DNA of 64,000 bases. It comes from Bradyrhizobium sp. SZCCHNS1050 (lineage in GTDB: Bacteria; Pseudomonadota; Alphaproteobacteria; Rhizobiales; Xanthobacteraceae). The DNA is taken from positions 3,909,501 to 3,973,500 of the forward strand of contig NZ_JAUETR010000001.1 of NCBI RefSeq assembly GCF_032484785.1, given 5' to 3'. Numbering within the stretch: position 1 is the first letter of the stretch; each line of letters starts with the position of its first letter. This document shows, piece by piece, positions 16,460 through 24,447 of this stretch. Position numbers and translations under genes: made by a program. The notes under the pieces were generated by a model, which did not search any database, had not been told where the DNA came from, and saw only the letters and a program-made list of their open reading frames with translations.

Positions 16460-16490
16460 CTGTAAGGTCTGACAGCGCTGTCAGGGTCAA
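16460..16490 (-). promoter_or_regulatory. MerR-type promoter/operator for the oxidoreductase gene
   Basis: Reading leftward, TTGACC is followed by exactly 19 bp and then TTACAG. The spacer contains the perfect 16-bp palindrome CTGACAGCGCTGTCAG (16469-16484). An over-long 19-bp spacer with a dyad inside it is the signature of MerR-family promoters, where activator binding realigns the -35 and -10 elements. Confidence 0.75.
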
Positions 16491-16500
16491 GAGGTTTTCA

Positions 16501-16848
16501 GTGAAGATCGGCGAACTTTCCCGGAGGACGGGAGTCAGCATCCGGATGCTGCGTTACTACGAGGACGAAGGCTTGCTTGCGCCGCACCGAACCTCGTCCG
16601 GTTACCGCGACTACGGGCCGGCGGACGAGGAAGCCGTGCGCCGGATCAAACTGCTCGGCTCAGCCGGCATGACGCTCGAAACGATCAAGCAGTTGCTCCC
16701 CTGCGTGCGCAACAACCGTCCAGATTTCAGGCCTTGCGACAATTTGCGAAGAATACTGGCGCAGCAGGTCGGCCTCATCGATCAACGCATCGAGGCACTC
16801 AGCCAGAGCCGGACGATTCTCGCAGGCTTCATCTCGAGCGTGAACTGA
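16501..16848 (+). CDS. MerR-family transcriptional regulator
   Basis: This 115-residue regulator starts at GTG 16501 with the MerR winged-helix signature MKIGELSRRTGVSIRMLRYYEDEGLL. A DNA-contacting wing follows (SSGYRDYGPADEEAVRRIKLLGSAGM), then a long dimerisation helix at about 80-110. One Cys lies in LLPCVRN and another in FRPCDNL; they might sense thiol-reactive signals, but this is a guess. It is divergent from an oxidoreductase gene and should control it through the palindromic 19-bp-spacer promoter between them. The effector is not deducible. Confidence 0.9.
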   Translation: MKIGELSRRTGVSIRMLRYYEDEGLLAPHRTSSGYRDYGPADEEAVRRIKLLGSAGMTLETIKQLLPCVRNNRPDFRPCDNLRRILAQQVGLIDQRIEALSQSRTILAGFISSVN

Positions 16849-16930
16849 TCGCCGGATATCGAATGTCGACCGTGGGCGACGGATCGATCGAAGACGTCGA
16901 CATTCACTCGCCTGCCCAGGGGGGACCCGC

Positions 16931-17602
16931 ATGAAGCTCTATTCGTTCTGGCAGTCGCTGGCGAGCTTTCGCGTGCGCATCGCGCTCAACCTCAAGGGCA
17001 TCGCCTATCAGCAGGTCGCGGTCGATGTCGACCGGCAGCAGCATCGCGACGAGGCCTATGCCGCGCTCAACCCGCAGATGGCGCTGCCGGCGCTGGTGCT
17101 CGACGACGGCACCGTGCTGACGCAGTCGCTGGCGATCCTCGAATATCTCGACGAAGCCTGTCCGGGCGCTGCGCTGCTGCCTGCCGATGCCAAGGGGCGC
17201 GCGCGGGTGAGGGCGCTGGCGGCGATGATCGCCTGCGATGCGCATCCGCTGACGACGCCGCGGGTGCAGCGCTATCTCACCGAGGTGCTGCACGTGGACG
17301 ACGCGGCGCGCGCGGCCTGGCTCAGGCACTGGGCGTCGGAGATGCTGGTCGCGATCGAGGCCCAGCTTGCAGGCCATGTCGCGACCGGCCGGTTCTGCCA
17401 TGGCGATGCGCCGACGATGGCCGACATCTGCCTCGCCGGCCACGCCGTCTTCGCGCGCAATAAAGGCCTCGACCTCGCCGCGACGCCGACGGTGCAGCGC
17501 GTCGTCGAGGCCGCGATGGCGCTGCCGGCGTTCGCGTCCGCCCATCCGCTGGCGCAACCCGACACGCCGGCGGCGCTGCGCCGCAAGCCGGCGGTGTCGT
17601 AG
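16931..17602 (+). CDS. Zeta-class GST / maleylacetoacetate isomerase-like protein with altered active site
   Basis: The 223-residue protein has a thioredoxin-fold GST domain (residues 1-82, with ALPALVLDDGTVLTQSLAILEYLDE) and an all-helical C-terminal domain. Overall it matches zeta GST/maleylacetoacetate isomerase, an enzyme of tyrosine breakdown. The usual active-site motif S-S-C-S-(W/F)-R is replaced by SLASFR at residues 9-14, so the catalytic Cys and one Ser are absent. Isomerase activity is therefore doubtful and a generic GST role is possible. No homogentisate-pathway genes are nearby. It is convergent with the TAXI gene on its right. Confidence 0.8.
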   Translation: MKLYSFWQSLASFRVRIALNLKGIAYQQVAVDVDRQQHRDEAYAALNPQMALPALVLDDGTVLTQSLAILEYLDEACPGAALLPADAKGRARVRALAAMIACDAHPLTTPRVQRYLTEVLHVDDAARAAWLRHWASEMLVAIEAQLAGHVATGRFCHGDAPTMADICLAGHAVFARNKGLDLAATPTVQRVVEAAMALPAFASAHPLAQPDTPAALRRKPAVS

Positions 17603-17623
17603 TCGACGCCACGACCATCGGCG

Positions 17624-18793
17624 CTATCGCGCCGGCTGGCCGCCGTCCCGCTTCATCCAGTCGCGGAACTGCTCGAACAGGACCCTGGTCTCGTCCTCGC
17701 TCATCCGCCGGCCGCCGGTCGGCGCCCGCGTGCTCATCCACTCGTCGAACTGCTGCTTGACGGCGGCGCCGTCGGCCTGCGGCGGGCGCGTGCTGGCCAG
17801 CAGCTCCTCCGCGGCGCGGAAGCGGGTCCAGCCGGGCAGCGAGGAGGCGAGGTTGATCTCGTTCCATTTCGGATGGAACGGCGGCTGCTTGAACTGGTCG
17901 AACCGCTTGAACAGATAGTCGACGAAGCGCGCGACGCGGCGGTAGCGCTCGGTCTCCGGCGGCCAGTTGTAGACCGCCAGCACCTGCGGCACGCCGATGG
18001 TCTCGACGCTCTCGCCGGGCTTGAGCAGATTGGGGTAGTCCTGCGAGGTCAGCTTGGTCGGCACGTAGTAGTCCTGCAGGCTGCGCGCAAACGGAATCGG
18101 AAGGAAGTGGAAGCCCGGCTCGGGCTTGAACTTGGCGAACAGGTCGGTCGGCTTGCCCGTGACGTGGACAACGCCGGCGATCTCGCCACTGCGCATCTTC
18201 TCCAGCGCCACCGAATTGTTGATGAACACCTTTTCCGCGCCGATCTTGAGCCGGTCGAACACGATGCCGCCGGTGAGGTTGGCGGCGCTGCCCACGGTGT
18301 TGAAGGAGACCTTCTTGCCGGCGAGATCCTCCAGCGTCCTGATCTCCGGGCGGACGTAGACATGCATCTCGTTGATGTAGAACGAGCAGATGTAGCGGAT
18401 CCGGTTCTTGATGTTGGCGAGCGTGCCGTTGCGGACGAACTCGTCGAGCACGTCCGCCGAGGTGATGGTGACGTCGACGCCGCGCAGATACAGCAGGTCC
18501 TCGATGTTGCCGAGCGCGCCGTAGGTCACCATCGGCAGCACGCGCAGGTTCGGGCGGTCGTCGAGCACCTTGGCCATCTCGGCGGCAAAACGGATGTTGG
18601 TGCCTTCGAGCAGGCCGCCGGCGACGCCGACCGTCCATTCGTTGGACTCCTGCAGCTTGCCGCCTTCGCCGGCCGCAGCGGCCGTTGCCGCCGCCGGCCT
18701 TCCGGTCCGCGCCGTCTGTGCCATGGCCGGCAGCAACGGTGCCGCCAGACTCAATCCCGCCGCAACGACGCAACTCAACAACGCGACCCGCAT
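17624..18793 (-). CDS. TAXI-family TRAP solute-binding protein (paralogue 1)
   Basis: This 389-residue secreted protein starts at ATG 18793, which follows GGAGGAA; an upstream ATG at 18820 lacks a ribosome site. After the signal peptide comes the NMT1/TAXI binding fold: DVTITSADVLDEF, INEMHVYVRPEIRTLEDLAGKKVSFNTVGSAANL, and INNSVALEKMRSGEIAGVVHVTGKP. TAXI proteins capture substrates for TRAP transporters in the periplasm, but no TRAP membrane gene lies in the window. Its C-terminal motifs (YNWPPETERYRRVARFV, PPFHPKW) are shared with the paralogue at 28418-29734, so the two arose by duplication. Confidence 0.85.
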   Translation of the reverse strand: MRVALLSCVVAAGLSLAAPLLPAMAQTARTGRPAAATAAAAGEGGKLQESNEWTVGVAGGLLEGTNIRFAAEMAKVLDDRPNLRVLPMVTYGALGNIEDLLYLRGVDVTITSADVLDEFVRNGTLANIKNRIRYICSFYINEMHVYVRPEIRTLEDLAGKKVSFNTVGSAANLTGGIVFDRLKIGAEKVFINNSVALEKMRSGEIAGVVHVTGKPTDLFAKFKPEPGFHFLPIPFARSLQDYYVPTKLTSQDYPNLLKPGESVETIGVPQVLAVYNWPPETERYRRVARFVDYLFKRFDQFKQPPFHPKWNEINLASSLPGWTRFRAAEELLASTRPPQADGAAVKQQFDEWMSTRAPTGGRRMSEDETRVLFEQFRDWMKRDGGQPAR

Positions 18794-19140
18794 GCCCCAA
18801 ATTCCTCCGTTGCCGGCCACACGGCGATCGTGAGGCGCGGCCGATTTTCGCGCATTATCTCCTTGGTTGAGGAATGAGGTCTACTACTCGCCGGTTGGGC
18901 GCAACCGGAGCTGCTGCGAGGCGCATCCTCGCCACCAAAAAGCCATGGGCTTGATTGCGCCTTGGTGTGGACGGAGAAACGCCGTGGTATCAGTCCGAGA
19001 GTCGCGCGAGATTGCACGCGGCCAAAATGGCATAGCGGAAATCGATGCAGCTTGCGGTTGCAGGGGGGCGGTCGAAGCCGGACGTTCGTGCGATCGGTCG
19101 TCGAGGGCTGCTGCGAGATCGAGGCCTTGGCACGGCGCGA
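18794..19140. other. Intergenic region without a supported gene
   Basis: This stretch lies upstream of the TAXI gene and downstream of the glycosyltransferase gene, so it should hold the TAXI promoter and the end of the other transcript. Short frames exist on both strands, but none has a ribosome site or protein-like composition. I see no strong hairpin, tRNA or repeat. Confidence 0.4.
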
Positions 19141-21471
19141 TCAGGCGCCGGCCTTGCTTCCCTTGGCGCAATAGTCCCGCCAGAACTGCCGATAGCCGGC
19201 TTCGACGCAGCGCGTGTAGTTGGCGACGTCGCCAGCCGCCGAGCGCGCGACCAGGCCGGGCAGTTCGGGCCGCAGCTTCACCAGCAGCTCGGGCCGCGCG
19301 GCAAAGCTCTTGGCGATCCGGATGTAGCCGTCATCATCGCCTGCGACCCAGTCGGCGAGGCCGGCCGCGGTCAGGATGCCGCCGGCGGCGCGCGAGGCCG
19401 CGCCGGCGCCGAGCTTGGCGACGACCGGCACGCCCATGTAGAGCGATTCGAACGTCGAGATGCCGCCGTTCTGCGGGAACGGGTCGAGCGAGATGTCGAT
19501 GCGCTCGTAGGACTTGAGATGCTCGACGCGCTCGCTGGCGCCGAGGCAGAGGATGCGCGCCTCGGGCACGCCGTGTGCGACGAAGCGGGCGAGCAGCCCG
19601 TCGCGCACCGCGGGATCGTTCAGCGCGAGATGCTTGACGACGAGCTTCGCGTCAGGGATCTCGGCGAGCAGCCGCGCCCACAGCGCGATCGCCGCGTCGG
19701 AGATCTTGTCGATGCGGTTGTAGACGCCGAAGGTGACGTGGCCGTTCGTCAGCATCGGCAGCGGCGACGGCGGAACGTCGAGCACCGGATCGATCGTGAT
19801 CACCGAGGGCAGGTCGTGGACGTGCTCGGCGAACAGCGGCCGGACGCTCTCGGGCACCGTGACCGGATCGGCGAAGAAGTAGTCCATGGTGGCAAGGCCC
19901 GTGCCGGTGCCGCTGCCCCAGGCCGTGACCTGGATCGGCGCCGGCTTGCGCGCGAACACCGGCATGCGCGTGCCCGTGGTGTAGCCGGAGAGATCGACCA
20001 GGATGTCGACGCCGTCGGCCTGGATGCGGTCGGCGAGCTCGTCGTCGGACAGGCTCGAGGCCTCGACCCAGACGTCGGCGATCGATTGGAACGTCGCGGT
20101 GTAGGAATCGTGCCGCGGCGAGGTCGAGTAGCAGTTGACCTGGACCTGCGTCTTGTCGTGGCCGCGCAGCACGGGCAGGAAGGCGAAGGCCGCCGAATGC
20201 ATGCGGAAGTCGGCCGAGACGTAGCCGACGACGATGCGCCGGTCGGGATCGAGCGAACGTGGCGCAAGCTTGCGGCGCGGGAATCTGGAGCCGACCGCCA
20301 TCCACCAATATTGCCGCGCCGCCTGCTGGACCGCGAAGTCGGCGCCGGGCAGGAAATCGAGATAGAAGATCTTCTTGGTGATCGCCTCGTCATAGTCCGG
20401 CTGCACCGCGAGCGCCTGGTCGAACTGGGCGATGGCGCCTGCGACGTCGCCGAGCCGGCCGCGACAGGCGCCGAGCAAAGTGAGCGCGACCTGCGCCTTC
20501 GGATTGGTGTCGAGCACGCGCTTGCAGGCGGCCATCGCCTGCGCGACGTTGCCGTTGAGGATGCAGATCTGCGCCTTGCCCTGCCATCCCAGTTGCAGAT
20601 TGGGATCGAGCGTCACGGCGGCGTCGAAATCGGCTTCGGCTTCCGCCGTGCGTCCGGAGATCATGTAGAGCCGGCCGCGATGCGCCCGCAGCTCGGCGTG
20701 GGCCGGGCGTGCCGCCAGTGCCGCATTGAAGGTCGCTTCCGCCAGCTCGAAATGGTGCAGCTCGAGATGGGCGAGGCCCTTGTTGACCGTGGCCTCGAAA
20801 TGGTTCGGGTTGAAGGCCAGCGCGCGCTCGGCGCTGGCGGCAGCGGCGTCCCACCGCCGCAGCATCAGCTCGGCGACGCTGCGATTGCACCAGGCATCGA
20901 CGTCGTCCGGCTTGAGCTCGAGGGCACGGGTCGCGGCCGCGAGCGAGGCCTCGCCCTGTCCGAGCCGCAGCAGCGCGATTGCGAGGTTGCGCAAGGTGAT
21001 CGGCGCATTCGGGCGCAGCGCCAGCGATCGCTCCAGCGCGGCGCGCGCCTCCTCGTAGCGCTCGCAATTGATCAGCGCCCAGCCGAGATTGGACTGCGCG
21101 TCGGCGGAATTCGGCTCCATCGCGACGGCCTGCGTCAGGAAGGCGGTGGCCTCGGCGAAGCGCGCCGATGACACCAGCGACACGCCGAGCAGATGCATGG
21201 CATCGAAGCAGCCGGGGACCTCCTGCAGCAGCTTCGCGCACAGCGCCTGCGCCTCCGCCTGGCGTCCGGCCTGGAAGGCCTTGTACGCCGTCGTCAGCTG
21301 CGTCTCGACGAGCTTCTTCTGCTTCTTTTCCTGCCGCGCCTTCTGGAAGGCGCGCGAACCGACGGTGCTCAAGGACTTGGGTCTCCGGACAGACAGGACG
21401 GCATGGCGTCGGACGCCGCAGCGGCGCGCTGCGGCCGGCAACCGGGCCGCCGCCATGCCCGGCGGCAGCAA
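19141..21471 (-). CDS. TPR protein with GT41 (SPINDLY/OGT-type) glycosyltransferase domain
   Basis: The 776-residue protein begins with a basic region and then about nine TPR units (residues about 55-370, for example ADAQSNLGWALINCERYEEARAALERSL). The C-terminal catalytic domain is of the O-GlcNAc-transferase type, with FRMHSAAFAFLPVL, DLSGYTTGTRMPVFARKPAP, TGLATMDYFFADPVTVP and SLDPFPQNGGISTFESLYMGVPVV. Such bacterial proteins glycosylate other proteins, in several species flagellins. A CtrA-type box lies 75 bp upstream, which fits a motility link but does not prove one. The first 40 residues look unlike protein, so the true start may be further in. Confidence 0.88.
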   Translation of the reverse strand: MLPPGMAAARLPAAARRCGVRRHAVLSVRRPKSLSTVGSRAFQKARQEKKQKKLVETQLTTAYKAFQAGRQAEAQALCAKLLQEVPGCFDAMHLLGVSLVSSARFAEATAFLTQAVAMEPNSADAQSNLGWALINCERYEEARAALERSLALRPNAPITLRNLAIALLRLGQGEASLAAATRALELKPDDVDAWCNRSVAELMLRRWDAAAASAERALAFNPNHFEATVNKGLAHLELHHFELAEATFNAALAARPAHAELRAHRGRLYMISGRTAEAEADFDAAVTLDPNLQLGWQGKAQICILNGNVAQAMAACKRVLDTNPKAQVALTLLGACRGRLGDVAGAIAQFDQALAVQPDYDEAITKKIFYLDFLPGADFAVQQAARQYWWMAVGSRFPRRKLAPRSLDPDRRIVVGYVSADFRMHSAAFAFLPVLRGHDKTQVQVNCYSTSPRHDSYTATFQSIADVWVEASSLSDDELADRIQADGVDILVDLSGYTTGTRMPVFARKPAPIQVTAWGSGTGTGLATMDYFFADPVTVPESVRPLFAEHVHDLPSVITIDPVLDVPPSPLPMLTNGHVTFGVYNRIDKISDAAIALWARLLAEIPDAKLVVKHLALNDPAVRDGLLARFVAHGVPEARILCLGASERVEHLKSYERIDISLDPFPQNGGISTFESLYMGVPVVAKLGAGAASRAAGGILTAAGLADWVAGDDDGYIRIAKSFAARPELLVKLRPELPGLVARSAAGDVANYTRCVEAGYRQFWRDYCAKGSKAGA

Positions 21472-21545
21472 AGCCCAGGATGTCCTGTGGTCGTCCGGTC
21501 GCCGGCCACGCGCAGCGCGACGCGGCGAAGCTTGCCCGCGCCATG

Positions 21546-21561
21546 GTTAGCAAATGGTTAA
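21546..21561 (-). promoter_or_regulatory. Near-consensus CtrA box upstream of the TPR glycosyltransferase
   Basis: On the minus strand the sequence is TTAA-CCATTTG-CTAAC: the right N7 spacing, with one mismatch to TTAA-N7-TTAAC, and it includes TTAACCAT. It is the best CtrA match I found in the window. Confidence 0.55.
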
Positions 21562-21725
21562 CGGGAGGACGGAGGGAACTTGTCGCGCCCGCGAATGCCC
21601 AGGGAGCGACGGGGCAGTTCGCGCAGGGCGGATCAGCGCCGCGTGATCCGCCAGCTGCGGATGTCACGCCGACGATAGGGCGCCTCCTTGGCTCGGCACA
21701 GCCTTCCGGCACAACATTGCAGCGC

Positions 21726-22019
21726 TCACTCCGCGCAGCCGTCGACCAGCACCAACCGGCTCGACGTGGTGCGGTGACGGATCGCGAACAGGTCCTGGAT
21801 CTCGGGATCACCAAGGAAGTCGGTGGCGTTCTGGCGCGACGGGAATTCCAGGATCACGATGCGCTCTGGCGTCCAGCCGCCTTCGACCGGCGTGGGCACT
21901 GCGCCCTGGACGATGTAGCGGCCGCCATGCCTCGCGATGAAGGCGGGGATCCGTTCGATGTAGACCTTGAACGCCGCGAAGTCGTGAACGGCGAGATCGA
22001 GGACGAGATAGGCTTTCAT
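21726..22019 (-). CDS. DUF1330 family protein
   Basis: The 97-residue protein starts MKAYLVLDLAVHDFAAFKVY and contains the family's RHGGRYIVQGA and ERIVILEFPSRQNATDFLGDPEIQ motifs. DUF1330 members are small ferredoxin-like (dimeric alpha-beta barrel) proteins found singly across proteobacteria; no reaction has been firmly assigned. ATG 22019 gives the standard family N-terminus; the upstream extension to 22049 is not typical. It is a single gene between the glycosyltransferase and the copper operon. Confidence 0.88.
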   Translation of the reverse strand: MKAYLVLDLAVHDFAAFKVYIERIPAFIARHGGRYIVQGAVPTPVEGGWTPERIVILEFPSRQNATDFLGDPEIQDLFAIRHRTTSSRLVLVDGCAE

Positions 22020-22201
22020 GGCATGCTCCGCGCAGGGAGCCGCGATCATACGATCCGAACTTGGAATGCAAACCCATCCGGCCGCCGGTTCGTGGCCTGA
22101 TCCATCCGCACGTCATTCCGGGCTCGCGCTGTCCGGCGACGTCGTCGCCGCGCGCGCCCCGGAATGGCGGTGGAGAAGGGGACGGCTCGAAACGCTGCCG
22201 C

Positions 22202-22498
22202 CTACTTGCCCTTCTCGATCTTGGTCACCGTGTAGCCGGAGGCGTCCTCGACCGCCTCGAACTTCACCTTGTCGCCGGCCTTGAGGCCTTTCAGCAGCGC
22301 AGCGTCCTTGACGCGGTAGACCATGGTCATGGCCCCGTCCATGCCAAGACTCTTGGCCGGGCCGTGGTGGAGGGTGATCTTGGCGTTGGCCTCATCGACC
22401 TTCTTGACGTCGCCGCTGATGGCCTCGGCGGCGAGGGCAGGGGTCGCGAGAGCGAGAACCAACGCGGCGGCGGTCGTGAGCTGAGAGAACGACTTCAT
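22202..22498 (-). CDS. CusF-like periplasmic copper-binding protein
   Basis: The 98-residue product starts at ATG 22498 (AAGGAAA upstream) with a signal peptide ending in PALAAEA. The mature part is the small OB-fold of CusF/copper-binding proteins: SGDVKKVDEANAKITLHHGP, then MDGAMTMVYRVKD. The His and the Met-x-Met pair of the copper site are present. The Trp that stacks on the metal in E. coli CusF appears to be replaced. It is the last gene of a six-gene leftward copper operon and probably hands Cu(I) to export or storage partners in the periplasm. Confidence 0.85.
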   Translation of the reverse strand: MKSFSQLTTAAALVLALATPALAAEAISGDVKKVDEANAKITLHHGPAKSLGMDGAMTMVYRVKDAALLKGLKAGDKVKFEAVEDASGYTVTKIEKGK

Positions 22499-22593
22499 GA
22501 TGTGTTTCCTTCTACTGGTGAACTCATGGCGAGGCGTAGGGCGAATGACGCGGCGATGATCCGCCCTACGCGTTGTCAAGACGGCTTCATCCG

Positions 22594-23052
22594 TCACTTC
22601 ACGGCAACGTGGCCGGTCATGCCGAACTCGCGATGATCTGGGATCAGGCAGGAATATTCGAACGTGCCGGGCTTGGTGAACCGCCACAGCAGCTCGGCGG
22701 TCTTGTTCGGCGCGAGCCGGGCGCCGTTGGGCTCGTCGTGCTCCATATGCGGGTGCTTCTTCATGACCGCGGCGTGCTTCAGGTTCTCGGCCTTGGTGGC
22801 GAGCAGGAACTCGTGATCCTCCTTGCCGGTGTTGCGCAGCACGAAGCGGATCTGCTCGCCGCGCTTCACCTCGATGCGCGCCGGCGTGAACTCCATCTCG
22901 CTCAGCAGCACCTCGATGGTGCGTGACGGCTGTTTGGGATCACCCGGCTCACCGGCGGAATAGCCGCGCGATCCGTGCTGCTCATGGCCACGGGCCGGTG
23001 CTACGATCAGAGCGGCCGCCGCCATTGCGCTGATCGCGAATGCAGTCTTCAT
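22594..23052 (-). CDS. Cupredoxin-domain copper protein
   Basis: A 152-residue exported protein starting at ATG 23052 right after AGGAGATATCC. After the signal peptide (to about residue 22) comes a His-rich stretch HEQHGSRG and a plastocyanin/azurin-like cupredoxin domain. Type 1 copper ligands are visible: His in KEDHEF (about 80), then Cys, His and Met in YSCLIPDHREFGM (about 135-145). A Met/His-rich loop (MKKHPHMEHDEP) may bind extra copper. Its place between CusF-like and multicopper-oxidase genes supports a periplasmic copper shuttle role. Confidence 0.87.
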   Translation of the reverse strand: MKTAFAISAMAAAALIVAPARGHEQHGSRGYSAGEPGDPKQPSRTIEVLLSEMEFTPARIEVKRGEQIRFVLRNTGKEDHEFLLATKAENLKHAAVMKKHPHMEHDEPNGARLAPNKTAELLWRFTKPGTFEYSCLIPDHREFGMTGHVAVK

Positions 23053-23099
23053 GGATATCTCCTGATGGTGGTCGTCGGTTGATGCGGTGTTTGGTGAAT

Positions 23100-24434
23100 T
23101 CAGCGCTGGGTGCGGACCTGCGTCGGTGCGCCGTCGCTTCGCCGCACCGGCTCCGGCGCGCTTGCGACCTCGTAGGCCACGGTGCCCTTGGGGAACTGAT
23201 ACGGGCCGGGATCGCGGTAGTCGTCGCGGGCGAGGCCCTCGCGCACCTTCACGGTCGTGAACATGCCGCCCATCTCGATCGGCCCGAACTGGCCGCTGCC
23301 GGTCATCATCGGCAGCGTGTTGTCGGGGGCCGGCATCTCCATGTTGCCCATCGCCATGCCGGTGTTGCCCATCACCATGCCGTCGGGCGCGAGCTTGCCG
23401 ACGGCGGCGGCCAGCTCCTTGCGCGGCACGCCGATCAGGTTGCGCATGTCGTGGCCCATCGCATTCATCGTGTGATGCGACTTGTGGCAATGGAACGCCC
23501 AGTCGCCGGGGTTGTCGGCGGTGAAGTCGAGCACGCGCACCGCGCCGACCGGCACGTCGGTCGTGGTCTCCGGGAATTGCGCCGTTTCGGGAAGCCAGCC
23601 GCCGTCGGTGCCGATCACCTTGAACTTGTGGCCGTGGAGGTGGATCGGATGGTTGGTCATGGTGAGATTGCCGATGCGGATGCGGACGCGATCGCCGAGC
23701 CGCACCGGCAAGGAATCGATGCCGGGAAACACCCGCGCATTCCAGGTCCACATGTTGAAGTCGGTCATCTCGTTGACCTTCGGCAGATAGCTGCCGGGCT
23801 CGATGCGGTAGGTCGACATCACGAATACGAAGTCGCGGTCGACCGGCGGCGGCAGGTTGTCGCGCGGATGCACGACGATCATGCCCATCATGCCCATCGC
23901 CATCTGCACCATCTCGTCGGCGTGCGGGTGATACATGAAGGTGCCGGCATGCTTCATCTCGAACTCGTAGACGAAGGTCTTGCCGGGCTTGATGTGCGGC
24001 TGCGTCAGTCCGCCGACGCCGTCCATGCCGCAGGGCAGGATCACGCCGTGCCAGTGCACGGTGGTGTATTCCGGCAATTTGTTGGTGACGAAGATCCTGA
24101 GCTTGTCGCCCTCGACCGCCTCGATGGTCGGGCCCGGCGATTGGCCGTTGTAGCCCCACAGATGCGTGGTCATGCCGGGCGCGAACTCGCGCGTGACCGG
24201 CTCGGCGACGAGATGGAATTCCTTCCAGTCGCCGTTCATGCGGAACGGCAGCGACCAGCCGTTGAGCGTGACCACCGGCTGATAGTCGGGGCCGGCGCTG
24301 GGATGCAGCGGCGGCTGCATCACGGTCTTGTCCATGGTCGGCGCCTCCGGAATGGAAGCAGCCTGGACGCGGCCGGAGACGGCGGAGGCGCCGGCCAGCG
24401 CCGCGGAGCCGAGCAGGGTTCGGCGGGACAACAT
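23100..24434 (-). CDS. Tat-exported multicopper oxidase (CopA-like copper oxidase)
   Basis: The 444-residue protein opens with a Tat signal, SRRTLLGSAALAGAS. All four copper-binding motifs of multicopper oxidases are present: HWHG (about 125), HPHADEM (about 168), NHPIHLHGHKF (about 262) and HCHKSHH (about 315). A Met-rich segment (MVMGNTGMAMGNMEM, about 350-370) resembles the copper-binding inserts of CopA and CueO. The likely role is oxidising Cu(I) in the periplasm. The C-terminal order is a little unusual, with the Met-rich part after the last copper motif. It is the third gene from the end of the copper operon, followed closely by the cupredoxin gene. Confidence 0.9.
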   Translation of the reverse strand: MLSRRTLLGSAALAGASAVSGRVQAASIPEAPTMDKTVMQPPLHPSAGPDYQPVVTLNGWSLPFRMNGDWKEFHLVAEPVTREFAPGMTTHLWGYNGQSPGPTIEAVEGDKLRIFVTNKLPEYTTVHWHGVILPCGMDGVGGLTQPHIKPGKTFVYEFEMKHAGTFMYHPHADEMVQMAMGMMGMIVVHPRDNLPPPVDRDFVFVMSTYRIEPGSYLPKVNEMTDFNMWTWNARVFPGIDSLPVRLGDRVRIRIGNLTMTNHPIHLHGHKFKVIGTDGGWLPETAQFPETTTDVPVGAVRVLDFTADNPGDWAFHCHKSHHTMNAMGHDMRNLIGVPRKELAAAVGKLAPDGMVMGNTGMAMGNMEMPAPDNTLPMMTGSGQFGPIEMGGMFTTVKVREGLARDDYRDPGPYQFPKGTVAYEVASAPEPVRRSDGAPTQVRTQR

Positions 24435-24447
24435 GTTGGCTCTCCTC

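Noticed and set aside
18794..19140. Small plus-strand frames starting near 18867
   Set aside because: They overlap the glycosyltransferase gene in antisense, lack ribosome sites and have random Arg/Ser-rich composition.
19045..21171. 708-codon plus-strand frame opposite the TPR glycosyltransferase
   Set aside because: Composition is that of a shadow frame and all conserved TPR and GT41 motifs are on the minus strand.
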